DNA from: JAGNZR01 sp051648365
Lineage (GTDB): Bacteria > Fusobacteriota > Fusobacteriia > Fusobacteriales > Fusobacteriaceae
DNA length: 54,833 nucleotides
Direction of reading: 5' to 3'
Assembly: GCA_051648365.1 (NCBI GenBank)
Contig: JBOFEZ010000019.1
Span: forward strand, 1 to 54,833
Shown here: positions 35,368-44,765 of the stretch, piece after piece
Numbering within the stretch: the first letter of the stretch is position 1
How the letters are laid out: the number at the start of each line of letters is the position of its first letter
Translations under genes and position numbers: made by a program
Notes under the pieces: model-generated
What the model was told of the DNA's origin: nothing
Seen by the model: only the letters and a program-made list of their open reading frames with translations
Database searches by the model: none

Positions 35368-36366
35368 ATGAAAAATATTGCTGTTATAGGAGCCGGAAGC
35401 TGGGGAACAGCCCTAGGACTTACTCTTGCAAAAAATGGACACAAAGTAACCATGTGGGAATATAACATGGAGCAGTGCAAAAAAATGAAAGAGGAAGGAG
35501 AAAACAGAAAGTTTCTTCCAGGTCATCTTTTTCCTAAGAACCTCACAGTTACAAATGTGAGTGAAAATCTTCTTGGAGGTATGGATGTTGTTATCTTTTC
35601 AGTTCCTTCTCAAGTTTTGAGAGGTGTCATATCGAAATTTTCAGAACAGATAAATGAAAATATAATAATTGTGAATACTGCTAAAGGTATTGAAATCTCT
35701 TCTGGACTGAGACTTTCAGAGGTGATTAAGGAAGAAATTTTAGGGAAATATCACAAGAATATAGTTGTTCTTTCTGGTCCTACTCATGCTGAAGAAGTAG
35801 CCAATGCTGTTCCTACAACTATTGTAGCTGCTGGTGATTCTGAAAACGCAAAAAAAATTCAGGAAATTTTTAACAATCCAAATTTCAGAGTATATGCAGG
35901 AACTGACCTTATAGGGGTTGAAATCGGTGGTGCAGTGAAGAACTGTTTGGCTATCGGAGCAGGAATTGCTGACGGAATGGGATTTGGAGATAATACTAAA
36001 GCCGCTCTTATGACTAGAGGTTTGGCTGAAATGACAAAATACGGTGTTGCACTGGGAGCTCAGGAAAAAACTTTTTCTGGTCTTACAGGTATAGGGGATC
36101 TTATTGTTACCTGTGCCAGCAAACATAGCCGTAACAGATATGTAGGAGAGAAGCTCGGACAGGGAGAGAGCATGGAAAATATTTTAGCCGGTATGGTGAT
36201 GGTAGCTGAGGGAGTTCCCACTGTAAAAGCTGTTTTCCAAAAATCTCAGGAATTAGGAATAGATATGCCCATTGTAAAAGGAATCTATGATGTTATATAC
36301 AACGGAGCAGATGCAAAAAATATTGTCTACGGACTTATGAATAGAGAACTTAAGTTCGAGTTTTAA
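35368..36366 (+). CDS. gpsA: NAD(P)-dependent glycerol-3-phosphate dehydrogenase
   Basis: The 332-residue protein starts IAVIGAGSWGTALGLTLAKN, the dinucleotide-binding loop. It contains the conserved SGPTHAEEVA, the catalytic Lys in EIGGAVKNCLAIGAGI, and LTGIGDLIVTC, all typical of GpsA. It reduces dihydroxyacetone phosphate to glycerol-3-phosphate, feeding plsY immediately upstream. Its start follows GGGAGG. The plsY-gpsA pair is a common lipid module. Confidence 0.97.
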   Translation: MKNIAVIGAGSWGTALGLTLAKNGHKVTMWEYNMEQCKKMKEEGENRKFLPGHLFPKNLTVTNVSENLLGGMDVVIFSVPSQVLRGVISKFSEQINENIIIVNTAKGIEISSGLRLSEVIKEEILGKYHKNIVVLSGPTHAEEVANAVPTTIVAAGDSENAKKIQEIFNNPNFRVYAGTDLIGVEIGGAVKNCLAIGAGIADGMGFGDNTKAALMTRGLAEMTKYGVALGAQEKTFSGLTGIGDLIVTCASKHSRNRYVGEKLGQGESMENILAGMVMVAEGVPTVKAVFQKSQELGIDMPIVKGIYDVIYNGADAKNIVYGLMNRELKFEF

Positions 36367-36393
36367 AAATATAAATAATTAAAGCGGGGTTTG

Positions 36394-37206
36394 ATGTTTA
36401 TGTTGGAGAAGGATTTAATTTCACTTTATTTGGATGATATCAGAAAATACGATATTCTGACTAAAGACGAGGAAGTTTTACTTTTAAAAAAAGCACAGGC
36501 TGGAGATTTAGAAGCTAAAAACAAGCTTATACTTTCCAATTTGAGGCTGGTTGTAAGTATTGCAAAAGCATATTCTGTAAAGGGTATGAATCTTATCGAT
36601 TTGATAAGTGAGGGAAATATAGGACTTATAAATTCCATAGAGAAATTTAACATCTCTTTGGGCAACAGATTTTCCACTTATGCTGTATGGTGGATAAAAC
36701 AATCTATTAACAAAGCTATTATCACAAAGGGAAGAGAAATTAGAATTCCCTCTTACAAATATGAAATTATCGGAAGATTAAATAAGTTTGCCGTTAAACA
36801 CCTTATGGAGAATGGAACATATCCAAGCAACGAACTAATTGCGGATAATCTTGATCTATCTCCTCAAAAGGTACAAAAACTTCTCTTGGAGTTTCAGGAT
36901 ATTGTCTCTTTAAATTCAAATATCGGAGATGATATTTTTCTTGGAGATACTATTAAAGATAATGAAAATTATACATTTGAAGATGCTCTTATTGCAAAAA
37001 TTGATAAGAATGAAATTTTACAGATGGTCAGCTCTCTCTCTGAAAGAGAACAAAATATTCTTACTATGAGATACGGACTGGATGGATATGAGTCCCGTAC
37101 CCTAGAAGAGGTAGGAAAGGCATTTTCTATAACAAGAGAGAGAGTTCGACAAATTGAAAAAAGAACCTTGGAAAAACTCAAGGTAAAATATGAAGCATCT
37201 GTTTAG
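36394..37206 (+). CDS. RNA polymerase sigma-70 family factor (short RpoD/RpoS-like)
   Basis: The start is ATG 36394 behind GCGGGG, with a second in-frame ATG at 36400. The 270-residue protein lacks region 1.1. Region 1.2 begins LISLYLDDIRKYDILTKDEE. Region 2 includes NLRLVVSIAKAY, DLISEGNIGL and the promoter-melting STYAVWWIKQSINKAI. Region 4 has EQNILTMRYGLDG and the HTH TLEEVGKAFSITRERVRQIE. The compact form suggests a non-primary group 2 sigma factor, but a shortened housekeeping sigma cannot be excluded. Its location between gpsA and dnaN is unusual and would tie its supply to lipid and replication genes. Confidence 0.9.
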   Translation: MFMLEKDLISLYLDDIRKYDILTKDEEVLLLKKAQAGDLEAKNKLILSNLRLVVSIAKAYSVKGMNLIDLISEGNIGLINSIEKFNISLGNRFSTYAVWWIKQSINKAIITKGREIRIPSYKYEIIGRLNKFAVKHLMENGTYPSNELIADNLDLSPQKVQKLLLEFQDIVSLNSNIGDDIFLGDTIKDNENYTFEDALIAKIDKNEILQMVSSLSEREQNILTMRYGLDGYESRTLEEVGKAFSITRERVRQIEKRTLEKLKVKYEASV

Positions 37207-37214
37207 GAGGAAAT

Positions 37215-38345
37215 GTGGAAGTTAGAGTTAACAGAATTGAATTTATTAAAAAACTTAAGATAGTTGAAAAAGCTATTTTTGAAAATAAGATAAAACCCAT
37301 TATTTCATGTGCTCTTATAGAGACAACAGGAGATGAAAACAAACTTAAATTTTATGGAACAAATTTAGAGATAACAATTATCACACATATGGAGTGCGAG
37401 GTTAAATCCCACGGAAAAATAGTTTTTCAACCTCAAATAGTTGAAGAGTACCTAAAGGAACTTTCAGATGAAACTGTTCTCCTGAAGGTAGAGGATTCCA
37501 TCCTTTATGTCGAGGGTGCTGAATCTGTTTCTGAATTTTCCCTTATGGATGCCGAGGAGTTTCCTATAAACTATCTTCACGTGGAAGCTAAAGAAGAAAG
37601 TCTAGGTTTTGATACTGATTCTTCGGCTTTGGTAAACTGCTTTGAAAAAACTAAATTTGCAGCTTCTCAGAGTTCTGACGATATGAGAATCAACTGCATC
37701 CGTATGGTCTCAGACGGAAAATCTCTGAAGTTTGTGGCTACAGATAATTTCAGAATGATCTATCTGGAAGAGGCTATTAAAACTGATCTGGATTTCAAAA
37801 TCAGTATACCTCTTAACACAATAGATGCTGGGATAAAACTATTTAAAACCTTAACTATGGAAACTGTCCATGTTTCTATCGGAACTAAAAATGTTAAATT
37901 CAAGGTAGGGGATACTCTAGTTATCAGTCGTATAATAGATCTGCCTTTCCCTGATTATGAGGGAACTTTGAAAAATCTTAAATACAGCAATAAACTTTTT
38001 ATTTCAGCTCATGATTTTCTTGCTATGCTGAAAAGAGTTATAATCTTTGTTAGGAATAATCAAGAATCAAAGTTTGGAGCTATTTTTACTCTGGAAGAAA
38101 ACAAGATTGCCATTGAGGGTATCAACGATTTTGCAAAAATTAATGAAGAACTTCACCTCCATTATGACGGTGAGCCTATCAAAATTTCACTTAACACAAA
38201 GTTTCTTATTGATTTTATACAAAATTTGGATATAGAGAAAGAGCTTCTACTAGAATCTACTACCTCTTCAGGAGCTGTAAAAATAACACAGAACAACTGT
38301 CCAAACTATCTTTATATTGTTATGCCTCTGACTTTTAGAGGCTAG
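37215..38345 (+). CDS. dnaN: DNA polymerase III beta subunit (sliding clamp)
   Basis: The 376-residue clamp starts at GTG 37215 behind AGGAGG and reads VRVNRIEFIKKLKIVEKAI, the usual clamp start. It ends with the conserved NYLYIVMPLTFRG. Clamp features include KIVFQPQIVEEYLKEL, KFVATDNFRMIY and SISLNTKFLIDFIQ-type segments in all three domains. It encircles DNA and tethers polymerase III. It is not accompanied by dnaA here, unlike the classic origin arrangement, and instead lies between a sigma factor and envelope genes. Spacing is short (8 bases) on both sides. Confidence 0.95.
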   Translation: MEVRVNRIEFIKKLKIVEKAIFENKIKPIISCALIETTGDENKLKFYGTNLEITIITHMECEVKSHGKIVFQPQIVEEYLKELSDETVLLKVEDSILYVEGAESVSEFSLMDAEEFPINYLHVEAKEESLGFDTDSSALVNCFEKTKFAASQSSDDMRINCIRMVSDGKSLKFVATDNFRMIYLEEAIKTDLDFKISIPLNTIDAGIKLFKTLTMETVHVSIGTKNVKFKVGDTLVISRIIDLPFPDYEGTLKNLKYSNKLFISAHDFLAMLKRVIIFVRNNQESKFGAIFTLEENKIAIEGINDFAKINEELHLHYDGEPIKISLNTKFLIDFIQNLDIEKELLLESTTSSGAVKITQNNCPNYLYIVMPLTFRG

Positions 38346-38353
38346 GGGGAACC

Positions 38354-41200
38354 GTGAACAGAAATAAAATTTTCCTTATCTCCTGCCTTTTAGTTTCTAC
38401 TCTGACACTGGCTGGAGAGAACGATGATATTAAATTTTTAGACCAGGTATATAAAGAACAAAATTATGACCTGGCAATAAATGAATCTAAAAGATTTTTA
38501 GTTAGATATCCAAATTCTAAAAATCTAAGAAAAGTTGAAGAGCGTATGGCTAAAACCTTCTATTTTAGAAAAAAATATTCCACTGCTATTGAACATTTCA
38601 ATAATGTACTTGGAAATTATCCTCTTACAGTAAATGAAAGAAATGAGATTTTATATTATATTGCTAAGTCTTACCTTCTTCTAGAAGATGAAGCTATGGC
38701 AGATCAGTATATTGCCCAGATGGACAAGTCTAACATCTATTACGAGAGAGTTTTTTATGATAGAGGAGTTATCTATCTTGACAGGGATGAATACGAGAAA
38801 GCCTTTAAGACCTTCCAAAGCCTGGCTCAAAGTGGAAAAGAACTTCAAAATAGTGCTGTATTCAATATGGCTCTTACAGCTTACAATGATGGGCAGTATC
38901 CCCTCGTTATAGATATACTGAATCGTTATGTTCCTCTTAAGGATAAAAACCGTGACGAAAGTGCTATTAACTATCTCTACGGTACTTCATATTATAAATT
39001 GGATCTGATCACAAATGCTATCAGTCATTTTGAGCTTCTTTCAGATAAATATCCAGATACTCCTTACGGAAAAAAAGCCCGGGTTACTCTTATAGAAATC
39101 TATGCTAACCGAAAGGATTTGGCTCAGGTAAATAAATATTCATCTCTCGTAAAAGGGACTCCTGAGGAAACAGAAGCTTTTTCGCTTCTTGGAGATTTTT
39201 ATGTTGCGAACGGTCAGTACGATAAAGCAAAGGAATATTATAAACTTGCCAATATAGACCTCAATCCAAGAGCTCTTTATGGTTATGCCTATGCTCTTTT
39301 CCGTCAAGATAAGATAAAGGAAGCTCTTCCATATTTTGTGAGACTGGAAAAAACAAGCTATTACAACCAAGCTATCTACTACAAGTTTGCATGTTACTAC
39401 AAACTGAAGGATTATAAAAGAATTCTAGCAGAGCGTGAGACAGCAAAAAAAATAGTTGTTACCCAGCAAGACAATGACAACATCAATATCATCATTGCTA
39501 ACTCTGCATATGAGCTGGAAAACTACCCTCTAGCAAGGGATTATTATACTAAACTTAATCTTCATACTCCAAGCAAGGATAATCTTTTCCGTGTTATCAC
39601 GATGAGTGGAAAACTTAATCGTGCCAATGATGTAGAAACTAGAATAGCTGATTACCATAGACTTTATCCAGGTGACAAAGAATACAAAAAAAGAATTTAT
39701 ATTGCTGGTGCTGAATCTCTTTATAACAACGATAAAGCTCTTCAAGCTGAGAATCTTTACCGTATTTACTTGAAAGATGATAATGATCCGGATATTTTAA
39801 ATGCCCTAACATCTCTTCTTATCAATGAAAAGAAATATAAAGATGCAGAACAGTTCCTCCAAAAGCAATCACCTAGTAATGAAAATGACTATCTTCGTGC
39901 TGTTGCATTTACAGGACTGGGATCTTATTCCGATGCCCAAACTCTTTATTCTAAAGTTTTAGCTGGAATAAACAAAGAAAAAGAAAGCAATCTATATATG
40001 AAAACAAAACTGAATCAGATTAAAAACTACTTTTTAGCCGGAGATTATACTTCAGCTATAAGAGAGGGAGAGCTTTACCTTCAGTTGAACGATGCCCTTG
40101 AGCGTGAGGATATTATGGAAAAAATCGGAATAAGTTATTTCCGTATAAACGAATTCCAGAAGAGTCGTGAGTATTTTTCTAAACTTATGGATAATCCTGC
40201 CAAATTTGAAGGAGCTAATTTCCAGATAGGTGATACCTACATGTCTGAAAAAAATTATGAGGGTGCCAGATCTATATATCAGAATATCTACAATACTAGT
40301 ACCGACGAAAAAAATCGTGAAATAGCTCTTTATTCACTAGGAAAAGTTGCTCTTGCCATGAATAACCCTGCCCAATACAAAAAAATCAGCAGTGAGTTTC
40401 TAAAAAATTATCCTAACAGTGAGTTCAAGGAAAATTTTATATCCAATTTCTCTAAGGTTGCTGAAAATATAAAAAACGATACTGATATAGCAAAAACCTA
40501 TAAGGTTATCTATGAGAACTCAGGCGAGGATCATGTGAAACAAAATGCCTTGGAAAAAATGGTAGAATCTTATATTCAAACCAAAAATTATCGTGAGGCT
40601 GAAAAACTTGCTCCATCCATAAAAGACGGAATAAAAAAAGCATATTTCCTTTCTCAAATCTATGAAAAAACTAACAGAATGGACAGTGCTGCTGCACAGT
40701 ATGTAAAACTGGTAAAAAGTCCTGATTTCAAAGAGTATTCTGCGGCTAATCTAGCAAAATATCATTTTGGAAAAAAAAGTTATACCAAGGCTAGAGAATA
40801 CTATGTTATCGTGGCTGGTATAAGAAACAGCAATTATAGAGATCTTGCACTATTCCAAATTGCAACAATAGATGAAGGAGCGAAAAAGACAGACTCAGCT
40901 CTTAAATACTATAAGCAACTTTACACAGAATATAAGAAAAGTCCTTTTACCGAGGATGCCAAACTGAAAGCTGCTCAGCTTCAGGAAGTAAAAAATATCA
41001 ACGAGTCTGTTAAACTTTACATAGATTTGGCTAAAAACAGTAAAAATAACAGATATAAAGTTTTTGCTTTAGAAAAACTTATATTCCTAAATCTTAAAAG
41101 TAAACAGATTAAAACAGCTAAACAATACCATACTCAGCTCAAAAAAATTGATGCTACCACAGCGGCAAAGTATGACGACTATCTAAAGGAGGGAAATTAA
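38354..41200 (+). CDS. Large exported TPR-repeat protein
   Basis: The 948-residue protein starts at GTG 38354 behind AGGGGG. A signal peptide (residues 1-20, ending TLAGE) is followed by many tetratricopeptide-like repeats; examples are YDLAINESKRFLVRYPNSKN (about 37), YGKKARVTLIEIYANRKDL and YTKAREYYVIVAGIRNSNY. It is therefore a periplasmic scaffold of helical repeats, related in design to BamD/CpoB-type proteins. It lies nine bases after dnaN and leads into a small exported protein and exbB-exbD-tonB, so it probably works with the TonB-like complex in the envelope. No catalytic motif is visible. Confidence 0.85.
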   Translation: MNRNKIFLISCLLVSTLTLAGENDDIKFLDQVYKEQNYDLAINESKRFLVRYPNSKNLRKVEERMAKTFYFRKKYSTAIEHFNNVLGNYPLTVNERNEILYYIAKSYLLLEDEAMADQYIAQMDKSNIYYERVFYDRGVIYLDRDEYEKAFKTFQSLAQSGKELQNSAVFNMALTAYNDGQYPLVIDILNRYVPLKDKNRDESAINYLYGTSYYKLDLITNAISHFELLSDKYPDTPYGKKARVTLIEIYANRKDLAQVNKYSSLVKGTPEETEAFSLLGDFYVANGQYDKAKEYYKLANIDLNPRALYGYAYALFRQDKIKEALPYFVRLEKTSYYNQAIYYKFACYYKLKDYKRILAERETAKKIVVTQQDNDNINIIIANSAYELENYPLARDYYTKLNLHTPSKDNLFRVITMSGKLNRANDVETRIADYHRLYPGDKEYKKRIYIAGAESLYNNDKALQAENLYRIYLKDDNDPDILNALTSLLINEKKYKDAEQFLQKQSPSNENDYLRAVAFTGLGSYSDAQTLYSKVLAGINKEKESNLYMKTKLNQIKNYFLAGDYTSAIREGELYLQLNDALEREDIMEKIGISYFRINEFQKSREYFSKLMDNPAKFEGANFQIGDTYMSEKNYEGARSIYQNIYNTSTDEKNREIALYSLGKVALAMNNPAQYKKISSEFLKNYPNSEFKENFISNFSKVAENIKNDTDIAKTYKVIYENSGEDHVKQNALEKMVESYIQTKNYREAEKLAPSIKDGIKKAYFLSQIYEKTNRMDSAAAQYVKLVKSPDFKEYSAANLAKYHFGKKSYTKAREYYVIVAGIRNSNYRDLALFQIATIDEGAKKTDSALKYYKQLYTEYKKSPFTEDAKLKAAQLQEVKNINESVKLYIDLAKNSKNNRYKVFALEKLIFLNLKSKQIKTAKQYHTQLKKIDATTAAKYDDYLKEGN

Positions 41201-41203
41201 AAA

Positions 41204-41515
41204 ATGTCTCTGAAAAAATTATTTTTTATATTTATTATTTTTTCTCTTACAGTTTTCTCAAATCCCTCTTCTCCTACAATAGACCAGCAGGTTACAGGGG
41301 TAAACCTTCAGCAACTGGAGTACCGTGCTATAACTAACAGTAATGAACTTCTGAAAAATCAGAAAATCGAATCAACCAATATGGAGATTGTAGGCGACAG
41401 TTTGAAAAAACAACGTCAGAGAATTAAGGTTGTCCAGTCTGATTCTGTACAGCTACAAGGTGAAATTATAGAAGGAAGAAAGAAAGGTTTCTTTGGAACA
41501 CTTTTCGGTCTTTAG
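41204..41515 (+). CDS. Small exported protein linked to TPR and ExbB genes
   Basis: The 103-residue protein has a signal peptide (residues 1-19, ending VFSN). The rest is polar: TGVNLQQLEYRAITNSNELL, then Gln/Lys-rich repeats and a C-terminus ending GFFGTLFGL. I do not recognise a family. It starts four bases after the TPR gene, preceded by GGAGGG, and precedes exbB by 26 bases. From context it is a periplasmic accessory of the ExbB/ExbD/TonB complex. Confidence 0.75.
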   Translation: MSLKKLFFIFIIFSLTVFSNPSSPTIDQQVTGVNLQQLEYRAITNSNELLKNQKIESTNMEIVGDSLKKQRQRIKVVQSDSVQLQGEIIEGRKKGFFGTLFGL

Positions 41516-41541
41516 TTTTAATTTAAAAAAGGAGTGAATTT

Positions 41542-42153
41542 ATGTATTGGATCAAAACTGGCGGACCACTAATGATTGTAATTTTTATCATGTCAATTAT
41601 AGGATTGACAGTTATTATAGAGAGAACGCTCTATTTTAAGCTTAATGAGAAAGGAAATATGGCTAAAATAAAAACAGCCATAAAACAGCACGTTGAAAGA
41701 GGCGAAATCAAAGAGGCTATAATGCTACTTAACTCTAACAAATCATCTACTGCTAAAGTTATTAAAGAGGTTCTTACTTTTTGGTATCGTACTAACACGT
41801 CTAATCTGACTTCTCTGGAGGAAAAAGCAAAAGAAGCTATGCTTGTTCAGCTTCCTTTACTTGAGAAAAGAATGTGGCTACTTTCGGTAGTTGCCCATGT
41901 AACTCCTCTTTTAGGACTACTGGGAACAGTTACAGGAATGATTCAAGCCTTTCAGGCAGTTGCAGTTCATGGAACAGGGGATCCTGCTGTACTTGCAGGA
42001 GGAATTTCTGAAGCTTTATTCACTACTGCTGGAGGACTTTTTGTAGCTATCCCAGCTCTTATCTGTTATAACTATCTGGATAAAAAAATAGATTCTACTA
42101 TTGGTGAAATGGAAAAATATTCCACTGAATTTATAAATTTCTTTAGAAAGTAG
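41542..42153 (+). CDS. exbB: Proton channel subunit ExbB/TolQ
   Basis: The 203-residue membrane protein has three helices. The first is LMIVIFIMSIIGLTVIIERT. The second and third carry the family motifs LLGLLGTVTGMIQAFQAVAV and ISEALFTTAGGLFVAIPALI. It forms the proton channel that energises a TonB or TolA-like protein. The start follows AAAGGAGTG. exbD and tonB follow directly. Compare the MotA-like gene at the left edge, which belongs to a different system. Confidence 0.93.
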   Translation: MYWIKTGGPLMIVIFIMSIIGLTVIIERTLYFKLNEKGNMAKIKTAIKQHVERGEIKEAIMLLNSNKSSTAKVIKEVLTFWYRTNTSNLTSLEEKAKEAMLVQLPLLEKRMWLLSVVAHVTPLLGLLGTVTGMIQAFQAVAVHGTGDPAVLAGGISEALFTTAGGLFVAIPALICYNYLDKKIDSTIGEMEKYSTEFINFFRK

Positions 42154-42163
42154 AGGTGGAAAA

Positions 42164-42610
42164 ATGAAATTAGAAAGATCTAAAAGAAGAAAAAGTGGTG
42201 AGCTCATTCTCGAGCTTACTCCACTTATAGACGTGGTTTTTCTCCTACTTATTTTCTTCCTTGTGGCTACAAGCTTTGAAGATACAAAAAGCGGAGTAAA
42301 AATCGATGTCCCAGCTTCTTCCATGAAGGAGCTTATCGAAGTAAAGGATCTCCAAGTTACAATCACAAGCAAAAAAGAAATTAGTCTGATCTTCCAAGAG
42401 GGTGGAAGTAGTAAAACTCAGGCTACAGATGCAAAGGGGCTCAGAGCACTTCTGATCTCCAAACTTCAAAACAATGAGAAAAAAAATGTTCTTATAAGTG
42501 CTGATAAATCTCTGGACTACGGATATATCATGAACATTATGACCCTTGTAAAAGAATCTGGTGCTTCTTCACTCGATCTTGACACAACATCCCTTTCAGG
42601 GAAAAAGTAG
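42164..42610 (+). CDS. exbD: ExbD/TolR family protein
   Basis: The 148-residue protein has one N-terminal membrane helix with the signature LTPLIDVVFLLLIFFLVATS, including the proton-carrying Asp. A periplasmic domain follows (IDVPASSMKEL... VLISADKSLDYGYIMNIMTL). It pairs with ExbB to convert proton flow into movement of TonB. It lies 10 bases after exbB and nine bases before tonB. Confidence 0.93.
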   Translation: MKLERSKRRKSGELILELTPLIDVVFLLLIFFLVATSFEDTKSGVKIDVPASSMKELIEVKDLQVTITSKKEISLIFQEGGSSKTQATDAKGLRALLISKLQNNEKKNVLISADKSLDYGYIMNIMTLVKESGASSLDLDTTSLSGKK

Positions 42611-42618
42611 GTGATAGT

Positions 42619-43341
42619 ATGAAAAAAGTTGATACCTTCTCCTTTTCTGTAGCCCTCATTATAAATCTTTTAATCCTACTCCTGATTCCAGGAATAAAAA
42701 CTCCGGAAGTTGTAGGAAAAATCAAGGTCGGATTAGTTTCCACAGGACCTAGTAAAAATGTAGCCTATGAAGGAAAAAAAGAGATTGAAAGCAAGGAACC
42801 TCCTAAACCGAAGGAACCTAAACCTCCAGTTGAAAATCCTCAAAATATTCAGGTCAGTGAACCTGTAAAAGAGCTCAGTCTGGATAATCTTTCAATTACA
42901 GCTCCTACCATGGATAATGCCCTGGGAAAAAAGAGTGTAAAAGCTAAAAAAGTAACAACATCTTCCCAGTCAGAGAAGGTTCGTGAGGCTCTGGATGCAC
43001 CTATTAAAACCATAGGAAATGTTGCAGGTGTACCCAGTGGTTATAAACTTGGAGCTACTGACGGGGATATTGATGCCAAGTGGGATCCGAAAAATCGAAA
43101 TCCGGAATATCCCATCTCTGCCCAACAGAAAGGTATCAACGGTAGTGTTACTCTCCATCTGAACATTGATGCAGGAGGAAATATCCGTAGCGTGACTTTC
43201 AGAAAACGTAGCGGTTATCCTGATATCGACAATGCCATCGAACTCGTGGCTAGAAGTTGGAAAATTCATTTAAGTAAAAACGGTAAAACAGTTCAGGGCG
43301 ATGTATTCTTAGATTACAACTTCAAACTGATAGGAAATTAA
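42619..43341 (+). CDS. tonB: TonB family protein
   Basis: The 240-residue protein has an N-terminal membrane anchor (SVALIINLLILLLIPGI), a Pro/Lys-rich linker (EPPKPKEPKPPVENP) and a C-terminal domain with the TonB pattern NPEYPISAQQKGINGSVTLH and VTFRKRSGYPDIDNAIELVA. It should transmit energy from ExbB/ExbD to an outer-membrane receptor. No TonB-dependent receptor is in the window. It might also serve a Tol-Pal-like role, given the large TPR gene upstream. Confidence 0.87.
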   Translation: MKKVDTFSFSVALIINLLILLLIPGIKTPEVVGKIKVGLVSTGPSKNVAYEGKKEIESKEPPKPKEPKPPVENPQNIQVSEPVKELSLDNLSITAPTMDNALGKKSVKAKKVTTSSQSEKVREALDAPIKTIGNVAGVPSGYKLGATDGDIDAKWDPKNRNPEYPISAQQKGINGSVTLHLNIDAGGNIRSVTFRKRSGYPDIDNAIELVARSWKIHLSKNGKTVQGDVFLDYNFKLIGN

Positions 43342-43353
43342 GGGGGATATCAT

Positions 43354-44745
43354 TTGAATATTTTAGGATTCAGAATTGATTCAAATATAAAAGCTGCATT
43401 GGAAAATAATATCGATTACAATATTTCTTTAGTAACTAGCACATTGGATATACTTGATTGCATTAAAAGTAAAAAATTTGATGCTATACTCCTTGACGAT
43501 ATGCAGATTCGTGAAGATGCACTTATAAGTCTTATAAAAAAAGTTGCAGAACTTCAGAAAAAATCCATAATCATCGTATTGGGAGAGAATTCCAACCTCA
43601 ATGTGGTTGCAGGAAGTCTTAAAGCGGGGGCTTATGACTATATCCTAAAACCTATCTCTGCTAAAGATGTTATAGTTATTTTGGAAAAATCTTTAAAAGA
43701 TGTTAAAACCTCAATAGAGCGTATAGATAAAAACAAAAGTACAGGAGATAAACTTATCGGTCAGTCCAAAGAGATACTAGAAGTCTATAAGACAATCGGA
43801 AAAGTTTCCAAAAACCTTGTTCCTGTCCTTATTGTGGGTGAAAGAGGAACCGGGAAAAGCAGTGTGGCAAAATCTGTACACCAATTTAGTGATAATAAAG
43901 ATAATCCTTTTATCACTATCAACTGTCTTTCTCTAGGAAATGAACTTATCGAGAGAAAACTTTTCGGTTATGAGAAAGGAGCATTCCAAGGAGCACTCTT
44001 CTCTCAAGCTGGAGATTTGGAAAAAATCAACAATGGAACTTTATACCTTGGAAACATTGAGGCTCTAAACTTGGAGCTTCAGTCTAAGCTTCTTTACTAT
44101 CTTCAGCAGGGCGAGTATTTCCCAATAGGAAGTGCCATTCCTGTTAAAAGTAGTGCCAGAATACTTGCTTCTACGAGTGATAATCTAGATTCACTTATTA
44201 TACAGGGTAAATTTATTCAGGAACTTTATTCTAAACTTAGAGTTTTAGAGGTCATTATCCCTCCTCTGCGTGAGAGAAAAAATGATATACCTTTTATCAT
44301 AGATCACTATATATCTCAAGTTAACTTAGAACTGGGAACTTCCATCAAAGGTGTTACTAAACCTGCTATAAAAAAACTACTGAGATATGACTGGCCAGGA
44401 AACGTAAACGAACTTAAATCTTCTATCAAGTCTGCGGTTGCTATCTCGAGAGGTCCAAGCGTTCTTTTGGAAGACCTGCCGAGCAATATTTTGGGTACTG
44501 CACATACTAAAAGCAGAACTGATGACCAGAGTGTAATACTTAAAGACTGGATAAAAACTGAGTTGTACAACCTCAAAAAAGAATCTAATCAAGATTATTA
44601 TAATAGAGTTATCTCTAAAATCGAAAAAGAACTTATATGCCAAGTTCTTGAAATTACAAATGGTAAAAAAGTTGATGCTGCAGAGCTTCTTGGTATTACA
44701 AGAAATACTTTGAGAACAAAGATGTCAATTTTTGAAATTGAATAA
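43354..44745 (+). CDS. NtrC-like regulator with degenerate sigma-54 activator domain
   Basis: The 463-residue protein starts at TTG 43354 behind AGGGGG. It has a receiver-like domain (1-115, with D48/D49 and K99), an AAA+ domain and a C-terminal Fis-type helix-turn-helix (KKVDAAELLGITRNTLRTKM). Walker A is intact as GERGTGKS (162-169). The sigma-54 contact loop reads GAFQGA instead of GAFTGA, and Walker B reads TLYLGNIE instead of TLFLDEIG, so the catalytic Asp and Glu are missing. The receiver's phospho-acceptor switch residues also look altered. It is probably not a normal sigma-54 activator; a sigma-54-independent regulator, as with TyrR, is likely. It lies between tonB and dnaX. Confidence 0.85.
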   Translation: MNILGFRIDSNIKAALENNIDYNISLVTSTLDILDCIKSKKFDAILLDDMQIREDALISLIKKVAELQKKSIIIVLGENSNLNVVAGSLKAGAYDYILKPISAKDVIVILEKSLKDVKTSIERIDKNKSTGDKLIGQSKEILEVYKTIGKVSKNLVPVLIVGERGTGKSSVAKSVHQFSDNKDNPFITINCLSLGNELIERKLFGYEKGAFQGALFSQAGDLEKINNGTLYLGNIEALNLELQSKLLYYLQQGEYFPIGSAIPVKSSARILASTSDNLDSLIIQGKFIQELYSKLRVLEVIIPPLRERKNDIPFIIDHYISQVNLELGTSIKGVTKPAIKKLLRYDWPGNVNELKSSIKSAVAISRGPSVLLEDLPSNILGTAHTKSRTDDQSVILKDWIKTELYNLKKESNQDYYNRVISKIEKELICQVLEITNGKKVDAAELLGITRNTLRTKMSIFEIE

Positions 44746-44765
44746 ATCTTTAAGAAAGGAGTATT

